Below are positions 21,875 to 31,645 of a stretch of 64,000 nt of DNA, piece by piece. The notes beneath the pieces were generated by a model. It ran no database searches. It worked only from the letters and a program-made list of their open reading frames with translations, and was not told where the DNA came from. The stretch is from Siphonodentalium dalli (Eukaryota; Mollusca; Scaphopoda; Gadilida; Siphonodentaliidae), in the NCBI GenBank assembly GCA_032622095.1, contig CP136067.1:49081899-49145898 (forward strand), given 5' to 3'. Position 1 is the stretch's first letter; every line of letters begins with the position of its first letter. The position numbers and the translations under genes are program-made.

Positions 21875-22105
21875 ATTTGATACTGTAGATACTTCCCAGA
21901 AGATGAGGCCTAAGCAGAATGAGGTTCCTGGATGATGTATTTGGTGATGCTAGCCTGCTATATGGGGTAACATCACTAAATTCACACATCTCTGCAAATG
22001 TCAGATTCACTAAATGCAGGCTTGGGAACAGATTTTTTTTTAAATTTGATAATGGCAACAAACAGCAGTGCTAGTGTAGTTGTTTACACAAGCCTGTCCC
22101 ATAAC
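21875..22105 (+). repeat. direct repeat, second copy
   Basis: Partner of 21352-21564. It carries about 18 extra bases (TCTGCAAATGTCAGATTCAC) that look like additional family P sequence. Confidence 0.85.
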
Positions 22106-22139
22106 CTTTTTTTTTTTTTAGTTATGTCACTTGCTCCAC

Positions 22140-22470
22140 CCACATTCGACAGTGACCTCATTTGAACAAATCTGAACAAATCTGAACAATGTCACCCAAG
22201 TACCCTTTATGCCAAATATGAACCCATTCGGCTCAATGGAATTTGAGAAAAAGTCATTTAAGAATTAATATGGTGGGAAAGAGTTATGGACCTAGCTTCG
22301 CAACTATTTGACCTGGTGACTTCATTTGAACAAATCTGAATGTGAGTCACCTAGGGAACATCCACACCAAATATGAACCCATTCGGTCCTTCGGATCTGG
22401 AGAAGATGTTCAAAGAATTGTTGACTGACGGATGGGTGGGGGACGGATGGACGGACGAGAAGTGATGACT
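22140..22470 (+). repeat. two-unit dispersed repeat, about 165 bp
   Basis: The block CATTTGAACAAATCTGAA followed by CAAATATGAACCCATTCGG occurs twice, and ends in a GGACGGATGGACGGACG tail. Resembles the 3' ends of dispersed non-coding repeats. Confidence 0.65.
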
Positions 22471-22819
22471 ATAGCTCCACCTACATGTATCTGTATGTGA
22501 AACATTACTGAATGTTTATACGGTAATCGTATTTCAAATCGCGCAGTACTATTTTTCGCTCAGTTTTGAATTCGCGCACTTTAAATTCGCGCATCTGTCT
22601 GCGAATTCAAAACTGACGAAGATTCAAATCTTCGTAAAAGTCGTGGACCTGTTGACCGTTTCAGTTCTTAGTTGTTTCTGAATATACAGTGTATACTAAA
22701 CACGATCACATCAGATTTACATGTTGAAGACAAATCTCTACCAGAATCAGTTCTCGGCTCGCCATAGCGACGCTGGTAGAGCTTGGCTGTAGACCACAAC
22801 TGCATCATCTTTTTTGACA

Positions 22820-22911
22820 TGAATGGCAACAAGCCATATTTCCGACTAAATCCTGAAAAGTCACCGATAATTCTGCTGTGGTTAATTAGTCGATTATTTA
22901 GGGCATTCCTG
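22820..22911 (+). mobile_element. half MITE next to splice acceptor
   Basis: Matches the right arm of the 7732-9255 element, from ATGAATGGCAACAAGCCATA to GGGCATTCCTG, followed by TA. Its end is only about 16 bases from the acceptor of the next exon, so it supplies the likely branch-point and pyrimidine region. Confidence 0.8.
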
Positions 22912-22927
22912 TAATCAACTATTGCAG

Positions 22928-23120
22928 GTCCGGAGCCACCACCGATTGACGCTAACACCACAATACGACTGTTCGTGACTGACATCCTTGGAAACCTTGT
23001 CCCGGGTGACCTGACGATTGGTCGACCTATTAGACTGAAAGCCGAAATGCTTCCACCATTTTACCCCGAAGAAGTGAGCTTCCAGATGTTATCGTGTGAT
23101 GCACTCGGGGGCGGCTACAG
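22928..23120 (+). CDS. ZP-domain protein, ZP-C exon 1
   Basis: Acceptor ACTATTGCAG (22918-22927) and donor CTACAG|GTACAA. The single open phase reads PEPPPIDANTTIRLFVTDIL, then GNLVPGDLTIGRPIRLKAEM and LPPFYPEEVSFQMLSCDALG. This is the start of a ZP-C module: an alternating strand pattern, the 'IG-P-I-L-A' block before the first conserved cysteine, and SCDA where many ZP proteins have SCWA. The exon enters in phase 1 and leaves in phase 2, and joins in frame to both neighbours. ZP modules polymerise extracellular matrix proteins such as egg coats, tectorins and uromodulin. Which ZP protein this is cannot be told, because the N-terminal domains are not seen. Confidence 0.85.
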
Positions 23121-23273
23121 GTACAAATTGACATATCTTGCTTGTTTTTAAATTCGCACAGTACTATTTTTTTGCTCTATTTTGAATACGCACACTTTGA
23201 ATTCGCGCATCGAACTGAGCTAATTCAAAACTGACAATTTTTTGTTCATGAATGAAATAACAACACTCTTTTT

Positions 23274-23423
23274 CAAGCCTTGAAATAGTGTGTCTGTCAT
23301 TTGCAGAATGAGGTCCCCAGAGGGTGAATTTAGTGATGCTACCCGCATGGTGGGCTAGCATCACTAAATTCACCCTCTGGGGACCTCGTTATGCAAATGA
23401 CAGACACACTATTTCAAGGCTTG
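23274..23423. repeat. 150-bp palindromic MITE, family P
   Basis: Arms CAAGCCTTGAAATAGTGTGT and ACACACTATTTCAAGGCTTG pair, with GAATGAGGTCCCCAGAGGGT further in. Centre near 23350. In intron 2 of the ZP gene. Confidence 0.9.
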
Positions 23424-23625
23424 CTCTTTTTGAAACAAAATAGCGTTGTCATTTTATTCAATAACAGAATGTCCCTCTGATTAATAAATTTATTGTCAAC
23501 ATAAGTAATTGTTGTTCAGTTTTAATTTTCAATCGTTTCTGAAGATACATGTATGCTAATTAAAACACACCACGATGAAGACCTACATCAAGTATAACAT
23601 ATCTGCACTCAAGCCTGATTATAGC

Positions 23626-23984
23626 CAGGGACCAGCCTAGGGTCAAAATATAGGGAGAAGTGACTTCTCCCTCTTGGAAAAATAAGGAGAAGTGGGCGCT
23701 TACCAGGGAGAAGTGGAGCGTTAGTGCGACTATTTGTCGCTAGTAACTATTCATTAGAACTGATTGTTTTAGCTGTTATTATGTCCACAATAGATGTTCT
23801 ACATGGGTGAGGATAAACTGGAAGTGTTATTCTGAGCAGTAGATCATCCAGTCACCAAATTTTCAGGGAGATTAAATTTTTTTTAAATTTTTTTTTAGGG
23901 GAGACATCCACTTCTCCCCGACGTCATTTCAGGGCGACTTGCAGCCACACAGGGCGACCATTTCGCCCACTAGGCTGGTCCCTG
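23626..23984. mobile_element. 359-bp hAT-like MITE
   Basis: Perfect inverted ends CAGGGACCAGCCTAG and CTAGGCTGGTCCCTG, with a perfect 8-bp target duplication ATTATAGC at 23618-23625 and 23985-23992. These ends and the 8-base duplication are typical of hAT. The interior contains GGGAGAAGTG motifs. No transposase. Confidence 0.9.
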
Positions 23985-24494
23985 ATTATAGCGTGTCTGT
24001 TATTTGCAGAATGAAGTCCCCAGAGGGTGAATTTAGTGACGCTATATATCCCGCATAGCATCACTAAATTCACTCTCTTGTGACCTCATTCTGCTTAGGC
24101 CTCATCTTCTCTGGAAAGTTTCTTCATTTTCAAATTTCTATAGAAACTCAGATTCTATTTCTTTTTTAGTTTAGTTTCTCTATATAATTTCCCCAAATTG
24201 GCAGACAACACATTGCATAATCGAGGTTTCCAATATTCACCATTTTGGAACTTCAATGTGATTATGTCTCCCATAGCAGGCGAGGCCATGCCCCCTTTGG
24301 TCCCATGTGCCAATTAAGCACCAAGGATATACGTCAACGTGTTGGTATTTGTTAACCAAGATTTCTGAGATTTGATCAAGACCAAGTGTCCACCATACAT
24401 GTATAAGTGTGCCCTCTTAATCCTTCCATGACTGAAGCTGCGCTGGTGCAGCATTAAAGATCATGTACCAGCGCATACTCTTATATTTGCGAGT

Positions 24495-24604
24495 CTCGGG
24501 AGAGCTTTCCGATGAATGGCAACAAGCCATATTTCCGACTAAATCCTGAAAAGTTACCCATAATTCTGTTGTGGTTAAGAAGTCAATTACTTGGAGCATT
24601 ACTG
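24495..24604 (+). mobile_element. half MITE upstream of last ZP exon
   Basis: From CTCGGGAGAGC through ATGGCAACAAGCCATA to GAGCATTACTG and TA. Same family as 22820-22911 and 7732-9255. It lies about 145 bases before the splice acceptor. Confidence 0.8.
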
Positions 24605-24749
24605 TAAGTGGGCCTTTAATTACCTGATCGTAAGCACTGCTATAATGTAATAGTATTGATTCAAGTACTGTACGCGACGAGAGCCAGCCCAATATTTGTT
24701 CACTCAGAAACAGTTTCTCCGATCTTGAAACAATTTTTTTAATTGACAG

Positions 24750-25017
24750 GTACAAACTTTACTCTGCCGGTTGTGGTGATGACCATGTAGTGCCCGAAAA
24801 CGAGGGATTCACAACCACTGGACGGACAGCGATAACGACACCCTTCCCAGGATTCTGGTTTCCAAGGATTCGTCATATCATATTTGAATGTTATTTTGTG
24901 ATCTGCTCCAGTGACTGTGATGGACCATCCTGTTTAAATACGGCTAGAAAGAAGAGAGACATCCAACAAGACCCAACGATAATACGATTATTATTGGCTG
25001 CACGCATTTCAAAATGA
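24750..25017 (+). CDS. ZP-domain protein, last exon (ZP-C end)
   Basis: Acceptor AATTGACAG ends at 24749. The phase 2 entry completes an Arg codon and reads YKLYSAGCGDDHVVPENEG, then FPGFWFPRIRHIIFECYFVI, CSSDCDGPSCLNTARKKRD and a 16-residue tail ending RLLLAARISK before TGA (25015-25017). GC-D, F-x-F, FEC-F-IC and DC-x3-SC give the cysteine spacing of the C-terminal half of a ZP module. RKKRD is a furin-like site where ZP proteins are normally cut before secretion or assembly. Such proteins usually continue into a transmembrane or GPI segment. Here only a short hydrophobic stretch (TIIRLLLA) follows, so the product would be secreted, or an alternative exon supplies an anchor. No good GT donor was seen after the furin site. 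Identical open copies occur five times downstream. Confidence 0.85.
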
Positions 25018-25151
25018 GCGAATATGATTGGCTGCATGTTATATGGGAATGACCGGATAGCCAATCAAATGAATCGCCGCTCAATGATGGGTCCCCAAAC
25101 AACAGCTCATCGGTGTAGTACCATTGTCTGGCTGGTGCATGCAAAATATAT

Positions 25152-25157
25152 AATAAA
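25152..25157 (+). promoter_or_regulatory. polyadenylation signal AATAAA
   Basis: A canonical hexamer 135 bases after the ZP stop codon, consistent with a short 3' UTR. It is present at the same place in each amplified copy. Confidence 0.6.
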
Positions 25158-25404
25158 TGGCAAATATTTCATACTTTGAGTCAGTTTCTTTATTCATCTG
25201 ATAATGACCTCAGTTCACTCTTGATAATGCATTTGTATTGGCACGAATCGATTATGGGATTCCCTGGGCATCTACAAAATGAAAGTGTCAATGACACTGC
25301 AGCTCAACTTGGAAAGGGAATAATTTCATGTGTTTCAGTCAATGGAGCGTTTAGGAATGTGGAAATTTGAAAGGTCTAAATAATACTAGATTATCAACAT
25401 GAAG

Positions 25405-25790
25405 AGATATATAAAGTAAAATCCAAGATGGTTGCTGATGGCTATGTTTTCCAATGAAATTCAAAAACATTTGATAGTTTCCTTCTAGTAGATCAATATC
25501 AAAATTAATATGAAGTTTGGTGATTATCGGATGAGGGAAGTGGACTGTAGGGTGTGCCATAGGATTTAGTCATGCAAAGAGTAAAATCCAAGATGGCTGC
25601 TGGCGGCCATGTTTTTTGACCCCAAAATGACTCATTCCCATCTACATGTCATTGTCAACATCCATGAAAAATTTCATGATCCGAATAAAGGTACGACCTA
25701 TAGCCCGTGCCAAACAATTTAGTCATGCAAAGAGTAAAATCAAAGATGGCTGCTGGCGGCCATGTTTTTTGGCCAAATGACGCCAAATGT
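25405..25790 (+). repeat. three-unit repeat of about 160 bp
   Basis: The block AGTAAAATCCAAGATGGCTG followed by GCCATGTTTT occurs near 25411, 25576 and 25732. The same module occurs in reverse near 16085-16200 (ACATGGCCGCCGGCAGCTAT ... TATGACTAAATCC), linking segment A with the 14-21 kb foldback element. Confidence 0.8.
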
Positions 25791-25866
25791 ATTATTGTAA
25801 TAAATAAAACTAAAAAGCATATGAATAGTTGAAAATTATTGCATTTTCAGAAGTATTCGTTTGCTG

Positions 25867-25922
25867 ATCCGCTTTGCCCGATGTGGTGATCCGATTTGCC
25901 CAACGGCCGGGCAAAGCGGATC
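25867..25922. repeat. hairpin GATCCGCTTTGCCCG
   Basis: GATCCGCTTTGCCCG pairs with CGGGCAAAGCGGATC. The left arm recurs near 26064, which may be the far end of a short element of about 200 bp. Confidence 0.75.
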
Positions 25923-26160
25923 AAAATTAAAAATCACCATAGCAACCAAACCAATAGATGTTTCTTAATGCATCATCCGTCAAATGTTATGCCATCATGA
26001 TTAGAAACTGACAGTGCTAATAATTCTGATTGCCGGTTGCATTTTGTACAAGAAACCATTACGTGATCCGCTTTGCCCGGGTCTCCCCTACAGTAAATGT
26101 GATGCGTAGCCTACCATGCACCATTTCCGCGCACTCGCTCATCTGGAGACTAATATTATC

Positions 26161-26280
26161 CATCATGACCTGGGATGTGAGATGGACAAAATCTTGCCCT
26201 CGGGGCCAGATATTTGGGTCGCGCGGACACGAGGCTTGCCGAGGGTGACTTTTCCATACCCATATCCCAGGTCACGATGA
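26161..26280. repeat. palindrome at the amplification breakpoint
   Basis: CATGACCTGGGATGTGAGAT pairs with ATACCCATATCCCAGGTCACG; inner parts CCCTCGG and CCGAGGG also pair. In the amplified copies the sequence stops exactly at the inner end of the left arm (26185). Confidence 0.8.
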
Positions 26281-26392
26281 ATCATTTCTCTCCCAAACCA
26301 AGAGCCTCATTAATTCTGTGCATGCATGTTCATGATTATCGTGGATGATTTCGATATATACCGTATAGAAACAAAGCGGGTTACAGGGTTAA

Positions 26393-26839
26393 AGGTACTA
26401 AATCCCGTTCGATGGTCCTCATATAATCAGATTCCAACAACAACAACAACAACAACATTTTTTGGAAATGCCGCTTCAGTTATCAGAATTGATTAATTGC
26501 CCAAAAATAATGCTAGTGACTGCCAACTATATAGTATAAAATTGCCTGAAACGTGTTATTTATCAACATGTTGTTCGTCGAAATTTGGCCATATTATCAA
26601 CACAAAGCCTCTTGATTTTAGAGTTATCCATCTTCATCCGCAATTTGGTCCGAGACCGTAGGCTCGTCGACTTTTTACTGGGCCACTATTAAGTATCGAT
26701 GGTGAAAAATAATAGATTCAAAAATCGATATCTAGTAACTATGAGCTTTGATAGGTGGGTTCCTCGACTCCAATGAAATATTTTTACCCCCGAATCCAAA
26801 TAAATAGTAATTGTGGGGCGCTTAATCGGATTATGCATC
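26393..26839. mobile_element. TTAA MITE, E3 relative
   Basis: Flanked by TTAA at 26389-26392 and 26840-26843. The left end AGGTACTAAATCCCG matches E3 and the right end GATTATGCATC matches the truncated copy at 12263. Contains a CAA microsatellite near 26438 and the conserved GTGGGTTCCTCGACTC block. Confidence 0.75.
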
Positions 26840-27165
26840 TTAATGTTTGAGTGAAGTGAAATCGACATGGCTCGCGTGAAAACGACATGCATATACGTCA
26901 CAACTTTTCACCTGCATGAATTCCGATAAATGCGTATTGATATGAAATATTTACAAATAGACAAACTGTGTTTGCCATGGGAGATATATTGGTACTATAT
27001 TAGACAAGTGAACATGTTTATACGTTTATACATGACAGAAAATTCTTAGTCGACGATTTATTGCAACGATGAACATTTTTCGAAAGTGGAACTATTTCAT
27101 TCGTCATTTGTGAAGGTTCAGCCCGTACATGCTGCCAAATGTACAAGCTCTACAATACAGTACCC

Positions 27166-27238
27166 CAGAAAAAAATTGACCCACCCACAATAATGCTTAA
27201 TCCTATAGGATTAAGTATTATTGGGGTGGGGGTAAATT
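27166..27238. repeat. short palindrome
   Basis: TAATGCTTAATCCTATAGGA and its complement form a near-perfect stem, extended by CCCACCC facing GGGGTGGG. Unknown type. Confidence 0.8.
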
Positions 27239-27300
27239 TTGGTATATCCTTCATGTAAGAATACACGAAACCACGCACCCCCTCCATTCTCCATATGTAT

Positions 27301-27350
27301 TAGGGTTAGGGTTATGGTCAGGGCTAGGGTTAGGGTTAGGGATATGGTTA
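27301..27350 (+). repeat. degenerate TTAGGG-like array
   Basis: About eight hexamers of GGGTTA or close variants (GGTTAT, GGTCAG, GGGCTA). An internal telomere-like tract, too short and diverged to indicate a chromosome end. Confidence 0.75.
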
Positions 27351-27359
27351 ATACCCAAT

Positions 27360-28892
27360 TTGTTTCTCTGGGGACCTGTGGTTTATAGGGCATTTTATAT
27401 CTATTCATCTCTATACTCTCACACGCCCGGCGTATGGGGAGGGATCGAGTAGATCCAAATTTGTCCAGGAATTTTTGCCGAACACGTGACTTTTTCCGCC
27501 ACGGTAGGGATCTTTAACGTGGCCAAGGAGTCACTGGTTCCTATCCTATTCCTATTTTATCAAACTCTGCGATTGCAAGTTGGCTTAATATGTTGAAGGT
27601 TCTCTGCGTTTAACTAACTGTTGGAGGCACATCTCATTTTCATTAGCGTCCACGAACTGGTCTATTTGTTTATTTGAAATGTGAAGCATAACTATTGGTC
27701 GCCATTGGTTTAGTTGACACAAGAATTGAACATGGCTTGTTAAAATAGTTCTGACTCTTTAATTAAATAGGTAAAGTAGTCATTCGGGTAGGGTGAGACA
27801 GCTGGTCACTCATGGTATGAGAGAGGGAAATCTCGCACAGCTATTGAACTCTAATCTTACCAAAAAAAAACTAACTATTTGTGTTACAACATCCGCCAGG
27901 GTACCCTGAGTCACCACATTTGTTAAAATTCAATCCATGGGTTTGGGAGAATAATCAAGAACAGACAGACAGATGGATGGACAGAAACTTCCTACTTGTT
28001 TATATATAGATTTAATTCCATGAACAGTTGGAAGTTCATCATTTTGCAATCATGACTAAAAGTCAGATTTGTTTTAATACTTGGATAGAAACCAATTCAT
28101 TTTTAATTAGAATGCTGGGAAATTCAATACTCAAAAGTATTGTATATGTACCTCTAGGACACATGTCAGGATTCAACAATATACTCTATATTGTTACATG
28201 GTGCTGTAGCTAATAAACTGTTAAAATGGGTGTAGAATCAAGAGTAAAACAATATTTTATGGCATTTCATAATTTATTGTTAACATAATACAATAACTTA
28301 TTACAACAACCTTTGGTACATGGTCATAACGCACATGAGCTGATGGAGAGAACATAACCCTTTCTTTACGAATGGATTCTCCCATTCAGTTTTAAGGAAA
28401 AAAAATCTTTGCTTCCAAATACTTTGATGAAACAATAAAATCCTGATTAAAGAGGTAATGAAAATTGGTCATTGAGAGAATGGAAATAAAATAAAATGGC
28501 ACATGTTCACATGTGAACACTAATATTGCACAGAAATTAAAAGATAAAAATAAACAAACTGGCTCAAATCAATAGAAAAATAGAAAAACAGTGAATAAAT
28601 TACAAGTTCTCCAAAACAACAAATTGAATGAATCAAACATGATATTACTGAAACAAAAGTTGATAGCAGCTCCTACACACATGATAAATGTGTTTTATGT
28701 AGATTACATGCTAACTTGGGAGAAATGGTTTCCTTCTCCAGGAATCGGGTAATCATATTTTATATTTGTAGTCATTAATTCCATGGGTCAAAATAATGTG
28801 TTCGTAATAAATTACATTGAGAATTTTAGAGTATTTTTATTACTTTTTTAACCCTTCCATGACTGGAGCTTCCTGAATTTTGCTAAAAATCC
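27360..28892. other. no gene recognised
   Basis: AT-rich sequence. The stretch ending near 28010 has an ACAGACAGACAGATGGATGG tail typical of dispersed repeats. The sequence CCTTCCATGACTGGAGCT just before the minisatellite (about 28855) resembles CCTTCCATGACTGAAGCT at 24422 in segment A. Nothing else seen. Confidence 0.5.
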
Positions 28893-31645
28893 TGTGCAGC
28901 GTGTGTTATAAGTGGGCGTGGCACTTTTTCAGTGCAGCGTGTGTTATAAGTGGGCGTGGCACTGTTTTAAGTGCAGCGCGTGTTATAAGTGGGCGTGGCA
29001 CTTTTTCTGTGCAGCGTGTGTTATAAGTGGGCGTGTGATATAAGTGCAGCGTGTGTTATAAGTGGGCGTGTCACTTTTTCAGTGCAGCGTGTGTAATAAG
29101 TGGGCGTGTGTTATAAGTGCAGCGTGTGTTATAAGTGGGCGTGGAACTTTTTCAGTGCAGCTTGTGTTATGAGTGGGCGTGGCACTTTTTAAGTGCAGCG
29201 TGTGTTATAAGTGGGCGTGGCACTTTTTCAGTGCAGCGTGTGTTATAAGTGGGCGTGCACTTTTTAAGTGCAGCGTGTGTTATAAGTGGGCGTGTCACTG
29301 TTTCAGTGCAGCGTTTGTAATAAGTGGGCGTGGCACTTTTTCAGTGCAGCGCGTGTTATAAGTGGGCGTGGCACCTTTTCTGTGCAGCGTGTGTTATAAG
29401 TGGGCGTGGCACTTGTTCAGTGCAGCGTGTGTTATAAGTGGGCGTGGCACTCTTTTACTGCAGCGTGTGTTATAAGTGGGCGTGGAACTTTCTAAGTGCA
29501 GCGTGTGTTATAAGTGGGCGTGGCACTTTTTCAGTGCAGCGTGTGTTATAAGTGGGCGTGGCACTCTTTTACTGCAGCGTGTGTTATAAGTGGGCGTGGA
29601 ACTTTTTAAGTGCAGCTTGTGTTATAAGTGGGCGTGGCACTTTTTCAGTGCAGCGCGTGTTATAAGTGGGCGTGGCCCTTTTTAAGTGCAGCGTGTGGTA
29701 TAAGTGGGCTGGCACTTTTTAAGTGCAGCGTGTGTTATAAGTGGGCGTGGCAATTTTTAAGGGCAGCGCGTGTTATAAGTGGGCGTGTCACTGTTTCAGT
29801 GCAGCGTTTGTAATAAGTGGGCGTGGCACTTTTTCAGTGCAGCGCGTGTTATAAGTGGGCGTGGCACCTTTTCTGTGCAGCGTGTGTTATAAGTGGGCGT
29901 GGCACCTTTTCTGTGTAGCGTGTGTTATAAGTGGGCGCGGCACTTTTTCAGTGCAGCGTGTGTTATAAGTGAGCGTGGCACTTTCTAAGTGCAGCGTGTG
30001 TTATAAGTGGGCGTGGCACTTTTTCAGTGCAGCGTGTGTTATAAGGGGACGTGGCACTCTTTTAAGTGCAGCGCGTGTTATAAGTGGGCGTGGCACTTTT
30101 TCAGTGCAGCGTGTGTTATAAGTGGGCGTGGAACTTTTTCTGTGCAGCGTGTGTTATAAGTGGGCGTGGCACTTTTCAGTACAGCGTGTGTTATAAGTGG
30201 GCGTGTCACTTTTTCAGTGCAGCGTGTGTAATAAGTGGGCGTGTGATATAAGTGCAGCGTGTGTTATAAGTGGGCGTGTCACCTTTTCAGTGCAGCGTGT
30301 GTAATAAGTGGGCGTGTGTTATAAGTGCAGCGTGTGTTATAAGTGGGCGTGGAACTTTTTCAGTGCAGCGTGTGTTATAAGTGGGCGTGTCACTTTTTCA
30401 GCGCAGCGTGTGCAATAAGTGGGCGTGTGTTATAAGTGCAGCGTGTGTTATAAGTGGGCGTGGCACTTTTTCTGTGCAGCGTGTGTTATAAGTGGGCGTG
30501 GCACTCTTTTAAGTGCAGCGCGTGTTATAAGTGGGCGTGGCACTTTTTCAGTGCAGCGTGTGTTATAAGTGGGCGTGGCACTTTTTCAGTGCAGTGTGTG
30601 TAATAAGTGGGCGTGTGATATAAGTGCAGCGTGTGTTATTAGTGGGCGTGTCACTTTTTCAGTGCAGCTTGTGTTATAAGTGGGCGTGGCACCTTTTCTC
30701 TGCAGCTTGTGTTATAAGTGGGCGTGGCACTTTTTAAGTGCAGCGTGTGTTATAAGTGGGCGTGGCACTTTTTCAGTGCAGCGTGTGTTATAAGTGGGCG
30801 TGCACTTTTTAAGTGCAGCGCGGGTTATAAGTGGGCGTGGCACTTTTTCAGTGCAGCGCGTGTTATAAGTGGGCGTGGCACATTTTCTGTGCAGCGTGTG
30901 TTATAAGTGGGCGTGGCACTTGTTCAGTGCAGCGTGTGTTATAAGTGCAGCGTTTGTTATAAGTGGGCGTGGCACTTTTTCAGTGCAGCGCTTGTTATAA
31001 GTGGGCGTGGCACCTTTTCTGTGCAGCGTGTGTTATAAGTGGGCGTGGCACTTGTTCAGTGCAGCGTGTGTTATAAGTGAGCGTGGAACTTTTTAAGTGC
31101 AGCTTGTGTTATAAGTGGGCGTGGCACTTTTCAGTGCAGCGCGTGTTATAAGTGGGCGTGGCCCTTTTTAAGTGCAGCGTGTGGTATAAGTGGGCGTGGC
31201 ACTTTTTAAGTGCAGCGTGTGTTATAAGTGGGCGTGGCAATTTTTAAGGGCAGCGCGTGTTATAAGTGGGCGTGGCACTTTTTAAGTGCAGCGTGTGTTA
31301 TAAGTCGGCGTGGCACTTTTTCAGTGCAGCGTGTGTAATAAGTGGGCGTGTGTTATAAGTGCAGCGTGTGTTATAAGTGGGCGTGGTACTTTTTCTGTGC
31401 AGCGTGTGTTATAAGTGGGCGTGGCACTCTTTTACTGCAGCGTGTGTTATAAGTGGGCGTGGCACTTTTTCAGTGCATCGTGTGTTATAAGTGGGCGTGG
31501 CACTTTTTCAGTGCAGCGTGTGTAATAATTGGGCGTGTGATATAAGTGCAGCGTGTGTTATAAGTGGGCGTGTCACTTTTTCAGTGCAGCTTGTGTTATA
31601 AGTGGGCTTGGCATTTTTTCAGTGCAGCGTGTGTTATAAGTGGGC
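28893..31645 (+). repeat. 38-bp minisatellite, forward block
   Basis: About 72 units of a 38-bp repeat (GTGCAGCGTGTGTTATAAGT followed by GGGCGTGGCACTTTTTCA), with single-base variants and some shortened units. Each unit contains GGGCGTGGC, whose complement GCCACGCCC is a consensus site of the KLF/SP zinc-finger family. The frames MGVALFKCSVCYKWAWHFFS and similar are translation of three-unit periods and not genes. Confidence 0.95.

Larger units (their letters stand above)
24006..26185 (+). repeat. segment A, source copy of amplified 2.2 kb
   Basis: Aligns at about 99% to 35492-37696 and its further copies. Differences from those include missing stretches of 16 bp (near 24235) and 8 bp (near 25613), and three single-base indels. 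Contents: half of a family P palindrome, half of the 7732-type MITE, the last ZP exon, its polyadenylation signal, a 160-bp triplicate and a hairpin. In this copy the sequence continues past 26185 into unrelated DNA; in the amplified copies it jumps to the minisatellite. Confidence 0.9.

Noticed and set aside
28893-31645. CRISPR-like regular array
   Set aside because: Units are contiguous 38-bp repeats without unique spacers, in a eukaryotic setting.
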